21,674 nucleotides of DNA from an uncultured Collinsella sp. (GTDB lineage Bacteria; Actinomycetota; Coriobacteriia; Coriobacteriales; Coriobacteriaceae). Of this stretch, positions 10,060-15,392 are shown piece after piece. The notes under the pieces were generated by a model, which had not been told where the DNA came from, did no database searches, and saw nothing but the letters and a program-made list of their open reading frames with translations. The DNA is taken from assembly GCA_900757235.1 (NCBI GenBank), contig CAAENB010000031.1, positions 1 to 21,674 of the forward strand. Reading direction: 5' to 3'. How positions within the stretch are numbered: position 1 is the stretch's first letter; each line of letters starts with the position of its first letter. The position numbers and the translations under genes are program-made.

Positions 10060-10119
10060 AGGACCTACAGGATGCAAGAATTCTACTCGTGGCGATAATC
10101 CCTACATCCTAGAAGTCCT
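10060..10119. repeat. Imperfect 15-bp dyad between two genes
   Basis: AGGAC (10060-10064) and GGATG (10070-10074) are mirrored by CATCC (10105-10109) and GTCCT (10115-10119), each pair separated by five unmatched or partly matched bases, giving 12 of 15 matching positions around a 30-base centre. It lies between the stop of the small membrane-protein gene and the nucleotidyltransferase unit. No U-run follows, so it is not a standard terminator. Confidence 0.35.
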
Positions 10120-10132
10120 AATGTGACAAACG

Positions 10133-10555
10133 CTAACTCTCCCAGCCGGCGCGGATGGTTGTTATGACATCGCCTAGGCGCTGGCCGAGGGCTGACAGAT
10201 GTTGGAGCACTTCATTGGGCGAGGCGCCGTTGAGGATGCAGGTGAACGCATACGAGACCAGGAAAATCACCGCAAGTCCTAACGGGATGAGCACGATCAT
10301 CGCTAACGTGCGCAGGCGCTGGCCCACGCGGCGGTGACGCGTGCGGCGTTTGTCGAACGCAAGCTCCTGCGCATACGAATCTTGTTGTACGGAATAGTTC
10401 TCTGGCGCCGATCCGCCCGCAAGCGAAACCGCAGGCGTGGCATGTTGCGCAGGGGGCTGGGCGGCTACTCCTTGCATTTGCATCTCCATAAGCTGTTGCT
10501 GTTGGCGCAACATGCGCTCGGCTTGTTGCTGCGGGGTCTCAAGAAACAGGTCCAT
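10133..10555 (-). CDS. Small single-pass membrane protein, function unknown
   Basis: A 140-residue protein I do not recognise. Residues 9-33 are rich in Gln and Met (QQQAERMLRQQQQLMEMQMQ), a likely amphipathic or coiled-coil helix. A linker with Ala and Pro follows, then a basic patch DKRRTRHRRVGQRLR (69-82) and one membrane helix (about 84-107). A C-terminal tail of about 30 residues ends LGDVITTIRAGWES. The basic patch before the helix predicts an N-in, C-out topology. There is no signal peptidase site. The start is well supported by AGGAGG five bases upstream of the ATG. No gene is adjacent on the upstream side and I see no strong promoter, so regulation is unclear. The coding call rests on the strong ribosome site and the coherent topology. 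Confidence 0.75.
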   Translation of the reverse strand: MDLFLETPQQQAERMLRQQQQLMEMQMQGVAAQPPAQHATPAVSLAGGSAPENYSVQQDSYAQELAFDKRRTRHRRVGQRLRTLAMIVLIPLGLAVIFLVSYAFTCILNGASPNEVLQHLSALGQRLGDVITTIRAGWES

Positions 10556-10835
10556 GTTGGCCTCCTCAATCGGAGCATTCGACGCTTACGCCCAGCATCC
10601 CGCACCGCCAAGGCCACGGCAACGCAATCCGTAGCAATAGCTGCAAAGTTTCTTTTACCAGCAAGCTGTCGAAAAGCTCAACGACTCCCCTACCAGCACT
10701 TTCTATGAGCTTTTTTCGCCAGCAATCTTTTGGCCTTCCGCCCTTACGCCAACTGACCAAAATCTAACCAAAAGCTTGACGGAAATTGTGGAGACCGGAA
10801 CCTCAAACAAGGCGCGGCGCCCCGAATGAGGCGCG
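10556..10835. other. Non-coding stretch upstream of the membrane-protein gene
   Basis: No convincing gene is present. A minus-strand open frame of 64 codons here lacks a ribosome site and begins at a poor TTG. The hexamer CCAGCA recurs three times within about 70 bases near 10659-10731. The segment must contain the promoter of the 10133-10555 gene, but I cannot place it reliably. Confidence 0.4.
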
Positions 10836-10859
10836 AAAAAACAAGGCGGCACGGCCTTG
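10836..10859 (-). terminator. Rho-independent terminator next to the 205-bp element
   Basis: On the minus strand a 6-bp stem CAAGGC/GCCTTG (10854-10859 with 10842-10847) with a 6-base loop is followed by six U residues (10836-10841). No gene ends here; the only thing it could terminate is a transcript leaving the inverted-repeat element at 10872-11076 or coming from rubrerythrin beyond it. Confidence 0.6.
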
Positions 10860-10871
10860 GGCGAAGCACCC

Positions 10872-11076
10872 TGGACAGTTAGTTCAAATACGTATAATTC
10901 AGACCCCCTCCATATGCCCTAAGATGCTACGTTTGGCGCGATTGAGTCCACACAACGGGCAAGTAAGACCTAAAACCAGGCCCTTCAGGCAGCCCAAAGG
11001 GGCTCGATAGGCCTCCAACTGCCAAAAAGCCGACCGCAGAGTGATTGGAAAAATACGTATCTGAACTAACTGTCCA
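10872..11076. mobile_element. 205-bp element with 24-bp terminal inverted repeats (MITE-like)
   Basis: Bases 10872-10895 and the reverse complement of 11053-11076 match at 23 of 24 positions; both ends begin TGGACAGTTAGTTC and finish ATACGTAT. CCC flanks both sides (10869-10871 and 11077-11079), a possible 3-bp target duplication. The roughly 157-base interior encodes no transposase and no frame with a ribosome site. TG...CA ends and a short duplication would fit a non-autonomous derivative of an IS3-like element, but this is inference. TGGACA resembles a -35 box and TATAAT occurs at 10893-10898 on the plus strand with a short 15-base spacer. A structured RNA with a long closing stem is an alternative. 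Confidence 0.55.
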
Positions 11077-11088
11077 CCCCATACAAGA

Positions 11089-11114
11089 TGTGCCGCCCCA
11101 AAAGGGACGGCACA
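11089..11114 (-). terminator. Hairpin downstream of rubrerythrin, weak terminator
   Basis: In minus-strand RNA 11 bp pair (11104-11114 with 11089-11099), including one U-G pair that is a mismatch on the plus strand, closing a UUUU loop. The tail UCUUGUAU is only moderately U-rich. It could end rubrerythrin transcripts that pass the long hairpin at 11164-11253. Confidence 0.4.
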
Positions 11115-11163
11115 CAAACTTAATTATCAGCTTTTCTGTAGCGAGCACGCGACGACCCAACGC

Positions 11164-11253
11164 CGGAGCGCAGGGCGGGGAAATACCTTTGCCTCGCGCG
11201 ACCCTGCGGAGCCGTGAGCGAGAGGGAAAGGTATTTCCCCGCCCTGCGCTCCG
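11164..11253. repeat. Long near-perfect inverted repeat (32-bp arms)
   Basis: The arms 11164-11195 and 11222-11253 are reverse complements at 31 of 32 positions around a 26-base centre. The arms contain CGGAGCGCAGGGCGGGGAAA and then TACCTTT. The stem is far longer than a normal terminator and has no U-run on either side. It begins 21 bases after the rubrerythrin stop. It could stabilise that mRNA's 3' end, extrude as a cruciform, or be a dispersed palindromic repeat. Confidence 0.8.
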
Positions 11254-11274
11254 CAGTCCACGTTCGTATCGGCA

Positions 11275-11814
11275 CTAGTAGTTCACCACCTGCTCCTCAA
11301 AGTACGCCTTCGGGTGGTTGCATACCGGGCACACCTCGGGCGCTTCGGCACCCACATGCAGGTGCCCGCAGTTCAGGCACTTCCATACCTTCACGCCCTC
11401 GCGCTCAAACACCTCGCCCGACTCAATGCGCTCGACAAGCTTGTTGTAGCGCTCCTCGTGAGCCTTCTCGACAGCACCGACGCCGCGGAACTTTGAGGCA
11501 ATCTCGGCAAAGCCCTCCTCCTCGGCGGTCTTGGCAAACTCGTCGTACATCGTGGTCCACTCGTAGTTCTCGCCCGCAGCAGCATCACGCAAGTTGTCCA
11601 GGGTGTCGGGAACGGCGCCGTCGTGCAGATACTTAAACCACAGCTTGGCGTGCTCGGACTCGTTGCCTGCGGTCTCGGCAAAGATATTCGAGATCTGAAC
11701 GTAGCCGTCCTTTTTGGCCTTAGATGCGTAGTAGCGATACTTGGTGTGCGCCTGGGACTCACCGGCAAAAGCGGTCTCGAGGTTCTTCTTGGTTTGGGAG
11801 TTCTCAAAATCCAT
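11275..11814 (-). CDS. rbr: Rubrerythrin
   Basis: Rubrerythrin is a cytoplasmic peroxidase that reduces hydrogen peroxide in anaerobes. The 179-residue protein has the ferritin-like diiron domain with ligand motifs in AFAGESQAHTKY, ETAGNESEHAKLW, EEEGFAEIA and GAVEKAHEERY, followed by a C-terminal rubredoxin domain with CLNC and CPVC separated by 12 residues, which binds one iron. Length and domain order are typical. The start at 11814 (MDFENSQTKK) is preceded by GAAGGGAAG; an upstream in-frame codon is less plausible. A GC hairpin at 11838-11860 lies in its leader and a very long inverted repeat follows its stop. The MutY-like and Rrf2 genes lie 114 bases upstream, making an oxidative-stress neighbourhood. 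Regulation by that Rrf2 protein is plausible but not shown. Confidence 0.96.
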   Translation of the reverse strand: MDFENSQTKKNLETAFAGESQAHTKYRYYASKAKKDGYVQISNIFAETAGNESEHAKLWFKYLHDGAVPDTLDNLRDAAAGENYEWTTMYDEFAKTAEEEGFAEIASKFRGVGAVEKAHEERYNKLVERIESGEVFEREGVKVWKCLNCGHLHVGAEAPEVCPVCNHPKAYFEEQVVNY

Positions 11815-11837
11815 AGGTGTACTTCCCTTCAACACAT

Positions 11838-11860
11838 GCCGCCCGTAGGCTTCGGGCGGC
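11838..11860. promoter_or_regulatory. Hairpin in the rubrerythrin leader
   Basis: A perfect 8-bp stem GCCGCCCG/CGGGCGGC with a 7-base loop ends 23 bases upstream of the rubrerythrin start. No U-run follows on the minus strand, so it is more likely a leader structure, or a poor terminator for the MutY-like gene, than a strong terminator. Confidence 0.45.
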
Positions 11861-11928
11861 CTTGTCTTTAGGATGCCCTCATGTCGAAAATCTAAACCTT
11901 ACAATCCTGTTCTTCAGATTTGAGCGGG

Positions 11929-12834
11929 CTACACACTCAGCCAACGATCGCCCTCGGAGCGGCAAAATCCCTCACGCTCCAGATCGGCAAGAATACTTGC
12001 GACCAGCTCGCGCTCGACCGACTCTCTGCCGGCTGCCGCCTCCATCTCGTTAACGCCTGCAACAGCTTCATCAACCGTAATGCCCGCCGGCTGCCCATCG
12101 CGCGCCGCCAGCAGCATGCGCACAATATGGGCGCGCTTTTGACGGCGCGAGCCCTCAAACTTGGACTGACGGCTATAGCCCGCCGACCGCCTGGAAGGAT
12201 TTGGCAGCGTCTTTTTAAGATAGGCGCCGTAATCCAGCAGCGCGTAATACCACGCGCGCGGCGTGTCGGCATCGTCTTGAGGCGCGGCAAAGGGCGCAAT
12301 CTCATCCGCCGTCGTACCGGGAGCCGCCGGACAGGCGGCTTGGATCAGCGGCACCAGCTCGCGATCGGGAACGGCCGGCACATCGGGAAAAAAATGATGC
12401 AAAAAGACCGTGCGCACGTTGGTCTCCAGATACACGCCCGGAAGATCGAACGCAAACGATCGGATGCCCTGCGCCGTCGCCGGGCCAATACCGGGCAGGG
12501 TGACCAGGTCGCGCGTCTCACGTGGAAACTCCCCATCCCAGTCTTCCATAACGCACTGAGCGGCTCTGTGAAGCGCCAGAGCACGCCGGTTGTAGCCCAT
12601 CCCCTGCCAGGCGTCCAAAACGTCGGAAGGAGCGGCCTGGGCGAGCGCCTGTACGGTCGGAAAGCGGTCGAGCCACGCGGGCATACGCGTCTCCACACGC
12701 GGCACCTGCGTTTGCTGCAGCATAACCTCGGAAAGCCAAATAATGTATGGGTCGCACGTGCGGCGCCACGGAAGGTCGCGATAACGCAGGACCCCTTCCG
12801 AACGAATCATCGAACGAAAGGGGTCCTGAATCAT
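11929..12834 (-). CDS. MutY-like HhH-GPD DNA glycosylase lacking the Fe-S cluster
   Basis: MutY removes adenine mispaired with 8-oxoguanine. This 301-residue protein matches MutY at LSEVMLQQTQV (E36 equals the catalytic Glu37 of E. coli) and in the helix-hairpin-helix LPGIGPATAQG (113-123). The position of catalytic Asp138 holds Glu137 in YLETNVRTV with no alignment gap. The four cluster cysteines after the glycosylase core are all absent; the region reads LLDYGAYLKKTLPNPSRRSA then SKFEGSRRQK. The C-terminus (about 232-301) looks like a small winged helix rather than the NUDIX-like domain of MutY. I recall this ETN/YLKKT/FEGSRRQ variant from many clostridia and actinobacteria, usually annotated as adenine glycosylase. 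AAGGAG lies seven bases before the ATG. It follows the Rrf2 gene by 21 bases, probably one operon. Confidence 0.85.
   Translation of the reverse strand: MIQDPFRSMIRSEGVLRYRDLPWRRTCDPYIIWLSEVMLQQTQVPRVETRMPAWLDRFPTVQALAQAAPSDVLDAWQGMGYNRRALALHRAAQCVMEDWDGEFPRETRDLVTLPGIGPATAQGIRSFAFDLPGVYLETNVRTVFLHHFFPDVPAVPDRELVPLIQAACPAAPGTTADEIAPFAAPQDDADTPRAWYYALLDYGAYLKKTLPNPSRRSAGYSRQSKFEGSRRQKRAHIVRMLLAARDGQPAGITVDEAVAGVNEMEAAAGRESVERELVASILADLEREGFCRSEGDRWLSV
12788..12827 (-). repeat. 10-bp inverted repeat within the first codons of the MutY-like gene
   Basis: AGGACCCCTT (12788-12797) and AAGGGGTCCT (12818-12827) are perfect reverse complements around a 20-base loop that itself carries CGAACGA twice. 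The hairpin would form over codons 3-16, just after the start, and could influence translation initiation. Confidence 0.5.
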
Positions 12835-12855
12835 GGCTATGCTCCTTATGCGGCG

Positions 12856-13341
12856 CTATTCCCCCCGGCAAGCGCACGCACAGGTGGCATACTCGGGAAA
12901 CGCATCGCGGTCGGCGAACTTGGAATCGACGGCCGGGAACTGGCGGTGAGCGACGATATCGCCCAGCGAAACGGAATCGAGGTAGTCGCGCATCAGCGCT
13001 TGAGCTCCGGCCCACAGGGAATGATAGCAGCACGTACCCATGCGCGCACAGTCGCCATCGGGCGCGGTGCAATCGTTCATGATGATGGGACCCTGAACGG
13101 CCTCAACGACCTGGCGGATGGTGACATCGTCGGGGCTGACCTTAAGACGCATGCCGCCATGGACGCCACGCAGGCTCTCCACAATACCGGCCTGAACCAA
13201 ACCATGCTGGATCGAACGGGCAAACGAATACGGGACGTTGACCTCTTCGGCGGCGGTTCGAACAGAAAGCAGGCGCTCCGGGTCCTCGGCAAGCATCGCG
13301 AGCATGCGAAGGGCGTAATCAGTCTTCCTCGATATGTCCAT
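12856..13341 (-). CDS. Rrf2-family transcriptional regulator with Fe-S cysteines
   Basis: A 161-residue Rrf2-type regulator (relatives IscR, NsrR, RsrR) that senses redox state, NO or iron-sulfur status through a cluster. The N-terminal winged helix (MDISRKTDYALRMLAMLAE, residues 1-70) includes the wing RGVHGGMRLKVSPDDVTI. The cluster loop has C91, C98, C104 and C105, matching the Rrf2 spacing. An unusual extra cluster of cysteines, C154, C156 and C158 (TCACACRGE), ends the protein. The start has AAGGGG close upstream. It precedes the MutY-like gene by 21 bases and probably heads that operon. The roughly 150-base leader contains several hairpins, and AGCTCG-AA-CGAGCT at 13366-13379 may be its own operator. 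The inducer cannot be read from sequence. Confidence 0.93.
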   Translation of the reverse strand: MDISRKTDYALRMLAMLAEDPERLLSVRTAAEEVNVPYSFARSIQHGLVQAGIVESLRGVHGGMRLKVSPDDVTIRQVVEAVQGPIIMNDCTAPDGDCARMGTCCYHSLWAGAQALMRDYLDSVSLGDIVAHRQFPAVDSKFADRDAFPEYATCACACRGE

Positions 13342-13365
13342 TTTCCCCTTTCAAAGAATAGGAAC

Positions 13366-13379
13366 AGCTCGAACGAGCT
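13366..13379. promoter_or_regulatory. Palindrome before the Rrf2 gene, candidate operator or leader hairpin
   Basis: AGCTCG and CGAGCT flank AA in a perfect 14-base dyad, 25 bases upstream of the Rrf2 start. Rrf2 proteins commonly repress their own genes, so this is a candidate operator; it could equally fold as the third hairpin of the leader RNA. Confidence 0.35.
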
Positions 13380-13420
13380 CCGGGGCCGAGCTTACGTCGA
13401 GACACCAATGACCGTATGGA

Positions 13421-13493
13421 CGCCCAAATTGCAAAATGGGCGCCCACTGAATGCCGTGTTTGAAGCCTCTTGCATCAAAAACGGCCCACAGTG
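13421..13493 (-). ncRNA. Structured leader RNA candidate upstream of the Rrf2 operon
   Basis: Bases 13445-13493 form three stacked stems separated by symmetric internal loops: CACTG/CAGTG, a 3x3 loop, GCCGT/ACGGC, a 1x1 loop, TTTGA/TCAAA, and an 11-base apical loop. Bases 13421-13442 add a second hairpin, CGCCCA/TGGGCG, enclosing TTGCAA. A candidate -10 box ends at 13500, placing the predicted transcription start at the foot of the first hairpin. A 27-codon frame starting with ATG inside this hairpin (minus strand) lacks a ribosome site. A cis-regulatory RNA is a reasonable reading, not proven. Confidence 0.45.
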
Positions 13494-13499
13494 CAATTC

Positions 13500-13528
13500 A
13501 GTATAACCTGCCCCTACTTCATTGAGCA
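13500..13528 (-). promoter_or_regulatory. Candidate promoter of the Rrf2/MutY-like operon
   Basis: On the minus strand TGCTCA (13523-13528, 3 of 6 matches) and TATACT (13500-13505, 5 of 6) are separated by 17 bases. The start codon is about 160 bases downstream, leaving a long leader. A perfect palindrome GTTGCGCAAC (13532-13541) lies just upstream of the -35 box and might bind a regulator. Confidence 0.4.
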
Positions 13529-13644
13529 GGCGTTGCGCAACAAATTCCTTGTTTGAACCATGTCTCAAGCGGAGCTTGTCCGGGAATTGGAAGGCTTTGG
13601 TTTTGGGCGAAAGGAGCCGATGGGATCGAGGTCCTATCAAACGC

Positions 13645-13672
13645 AAAAAACCACGTCCGAAGACGTGGTTTT
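13645..13672 (-). terminator. Terminator of the tRNA-Asp transcript
   Basis: On the minus strand an 8-bp stem ACCACGTC/GACGTGGT closed by a UUCG tetraloop, with flanking A-U pairs, is followed by a run of U. It lies 9 bases after the tRNA 3' end. The U-run and matching A-run make it usable in both directions. Confidence 0.85.
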
Positions 13673-13680
13673 AATTGCGT

Positions 13681-13758
<78 letters not shown>

Positions 13759-13804
13759 AGGCAGTCGTTCGCGTTTGTTTCCGCTCGCGTGCGCTGCGGG
13801 GATT

Positions 13805-13834
13805 AGTATACACAGAAGTCTGTCCGGTGCGCAA
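13805..13834 (-). promoter_or_regulatory. Promoter of tRNA-Asp
   Basis: On the minus strand TTGCGC (13829-13834) and TATACT (13805-13810) are separated by 18 bases, about 47 bases upstream of the mature tRNA 5' end. No other gene lies between. Confidence 0.6.
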
Positions 13835-13906
13835 CAACTTTTTTTGAAAATATTTTTTGGGCCCTCCGGGAGGGTCTCCCTACCGTCACTATGTTCAACC
13901 AGTTTT

Positions 13907-13937
13907 GCGGGCGTGCGCCGCTGCGCGGCTAGCCCGC
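13907..13937. repeat. Nested GC-rich hairpin between phosphodiesterase terminator and tRNA promoter
   Basis: GCGGGC (13907-13912) pairs with GCCCGC (13932-13937), enclosing GCCGC/GCGGC (13917-13921 with 13925-13929) and a TGC loop. No U-run follows. The surrounding 13842-13996 interval holds no gene I can support. Confidence 0.35.
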
Positions 13938-13996
13938 GTGCTCCTCGGCGGAATTGATCTGATGGATCTTGTTGGGACTCTGCCTTTGGCTCAAAG

Positions 13997-14031
13997 AAAA
14001 ACGGGAGATGCGATCTGCATCCCCCGTTTTT
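13997..14031 (-). terminator. Terminator of the phosphodiesterase gene
   Basis: A 15-bp stem (13997-14011 with 14017-14031) with a 5-base loop ends in five U residues. The single A-C mismatch on the plus strand becomes a G-U pair in minus-strand RNA, which points to selection for minus-strand use. It starts 8 bases after the stop codon. Confidence 0.88.
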
Positions 14032-14038
14032 GTTGCGG

Positions 14039-14506
14039 TTACTCCAAGTCAATAAACTTGGTGCTTAGGATCTTGCCGTCTTTTACTAGCATTCTGGCCA
14101 TGGTGGGGCCTCGGGTGCCTCTGGGATAGCTGGCGCTGCCCGGGTTGAGGACTAGGCAGCGGCCCACTTGGGCTTCTTTGGTTACGTGGGTGTGGCCGTT
14201 GATGGCTACGTCTACGGATCCCACCGGAAGGTCTTCGCGGTAGTGGGCTACGGCGAATTTGAGGCCTTCGTAGGTAAAGAGCGCAAGACGGTCTACATCG
14301 GGGCCGTAGTCGCGGTAGTAATCGTTGTTGCCCAATACGGCCCGCACGGGGGCGATGGTGCATAGGTGCTCGTAGTCCATCTCTGACGTGAGGTCGCCGG
14401 CGTGGATGATCAGATCTGCGCCCTCAAGCTCATCCAAGAGCGCAGGCGATAAATAGCCGTGGGTGTCCGAGATGATGTCGATACGCTTGGCGCTTGCACT
14501 GTTCAT
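14039..14506 (-). CDS. YfcE/MJ0936-type metallophosphoesterase
   Basis: A 155-residue calcineurin-like phosphodiesterase, a metal-dependent cytoplasmic enzyme; family members cleave phosphodiesters, with physiological substrates mostly unknown. Metal-binding motifs are all present: DIISDTHG (D14, H16), HAGD (D38), GNND (59-62), the AHY histidine (H88) and NGHTH (H105, H107). Length is normal for the YfcE group. The start at 14506 (MNSASAKRID) follows GGAAGGGA, while an upstream in-frame codon has no site. It is monocistronic, with its own strong terminator. The start lies about 40 bases beyond the terminator of the LytTR gene, so its promoter must overlap that terminator. Confidence 0.92.
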   Translation of the reverse strand: MNSASAKRIDIISDTHGYLSPALLDELEGADLIIHAGDLTSEMDYEHLCTIAPVRAVLGNNDYYRDYGPDVDRLALFTYEGLKFAVAHYREDLPVGSVDVAINGHTHVTKEAQVGRCLVLNPGSASYPRGTRGPTMARMLVKDGKILSTKFIDLE

Positions 14507-14546
14507 GGGATCCCTTCCGCAAAAAAACGATTCGCCAGATACATAC

Positions 14547-14597
14547 AAAAAAGGCCCCACGGCCCCGCAGACGATGGGTCTACAGGGCTGCGGGGCC
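14547..14597 (-). terminator. Terminator of the LytTR operon
   Basis: On the minus strand GGCCCCGCAG (14588-14597) pairs over 10 bp with CTGCGGGGCC (14561-14570). A short GC spacer and six U residues (14547-14552) follow. It begins 6 bases after the stop of the response-regulator gene. A second GGGGCC copy in the spacer allows an alternative pairing closer to the U-run. Confidence 0.75.
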
Positions 14598-14603
14598 AGT
14601 GTG

Positions 14604-15320
14604 CTAGAGACTCAGAGCCTTCTTGAGCGGCACGACGCGGCGGCGAGAAACCGGCACGCGTTCGTCGACGCCCGTAATGCCCAGCTGGATGGCACCCGAG
14701 GGCACCGTCTCAACGTCCGTGACGCACGCCAGGTTGACGATATAGCGGCGGTGAACACGGAAGAAGCCAAAGTCGCAGAGCTTGGCCTCAAACTGCGCCA
14801 GCGAGGTCGTCGACAAAAAGCGATCATCGACGGTATAGATGCAGGAGTAATCGTCCTTGGCCATGATAAAGCGAATGTCGTCCACGGGAATGAGCACCTT
14901 GCGGCCGCCCTTTTCCACCGGGATACGCTCGATGGTCACTTTGCTGTCCGTAACCGGCTTGGCGCGTTGCATGACCTTCTCGATCGCGCGATCCAAGCGA
15001 GCTTCCTCGACCGGCTTCATCAGATAATCGACGGCATCCACGTCGAATGCCTCGACCGCATGGTCGCTATACGCAGTCACAAACACGATCGCCGGCGGAT
15101 TTTTGAGCTTATGCAGCGCCTCGGCAAGTTGCAGGCCCGAGGCACCGGGCATCGAGATATCGAGAAACACGACATCCACGCGACTTTCCATAAGCATCTC
15201 GATGGCGGAGCGGACGCTCGACGCCTCCGTGATCGTGCCGATCTTGCCCGTTTGCTCGAGCAGGAAGCGAAGCTCCGAGCGAGCCGGCGCCTCATCATCC
15301 ACAATCATCGCACGCAGCAT
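14604..15320 (-). CDS. LytTR-family response regulator (system 1)
   Basis: A 238-residue DNA-binding response regulator. The receiver domain (residues 2-115) has the acidic pair in IVDDE, phospho-acceptor D54 in VFLDISMPG, T82 in FVTAYSD and K102 in YLMKPVE. The LytTR domain (about 130-235) shows GRKVLIPVDDIRFI, FFRVHRRYIVNL and VPVSRRRVVPLKKAL, the beta-fold used by LytR/AgrA for promoter binding. The sensor kinase gene ends 72 bases upstream, and the start MLRAMIVDDE has AAAGG about ten bases upstream, a loose spacing. A second, clearly related regulator lies at 20490-21224. LytTR regulators often control cell-wall, autolysis or quorum genes; the target here is unknown. Confidence 0.95.
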   Translation of the reverse strand: MLRAMIVDDEAPARSELRFLLEQTGKIGTITEASSVRSAIEMLMESRVDVVFLDISMPGASGLQLAEALHKLKNPPAIVFVTAYSDHAVEAFDVDAVDYLMKPVEEARLDRAIEKVMQRAKPVTDSKVTIERIPVEKGGRKVLIPVDDIRFIMAKDDYSCIYTVDDRFLSTTSLAQFEAKLCDFGFFRVHRRYIVNLACVTDVETVPSGAIQLGITGVDERVPVSRRRVVPLKKALSL

Positions 15321-15392
15321 AGGGATAAAACCTTTCGTCAACTAACTACGCCGGGCGTCCGTCGCATGACGTTGAGCCCGTAGCTTTTTATT

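Noticed and set aside
10566..10760. Minus-strand frame of 64 codons upstream of the membrane-protein gene
   Set aside because: It has a TTG start without a ribosome site and no domain, although one segment looks helical.
10872..11076. 6S RNA, SRP RNA or tmRNA in the inverted-repeat element
   Set aside because: Length and closing stem loosely recall 6S RNA, but the ends are too perfectly paired, no characteristic central bubble, SRP tetraloop or tRNA-like ends can be identified.
10899..11117. Minus-strand frame of 72 codons overlapping the 205-bp element, as a possible transposase fragment
   Set aside because: No transposase motif, no ribosome site, and part of the apparent peptide is only the translated inverted repeat.
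11920..13506. Plus-strand open frame of 528 codons across the MutY-like and Rrf2 genes
   Set aside because: It is antisense to two well-conserved genes, has low-complexity basic composition and no domain; a shadow.
13392..13646. Minus-strand frame of 84 codons between the Rrf2 gene and tRNA-Asp
   Set aside because: It begins inside the tRNA terminator, has no ribosome site and runs through the predicted promoter and hairpins.
13861..13882. CCCTC/GAGGG hairpin next to a T-rich run as a terminator
   Set aside because: The U-run is on the wrong side of the stem for the plus strand, and on the minus strand an A-run follows instead.
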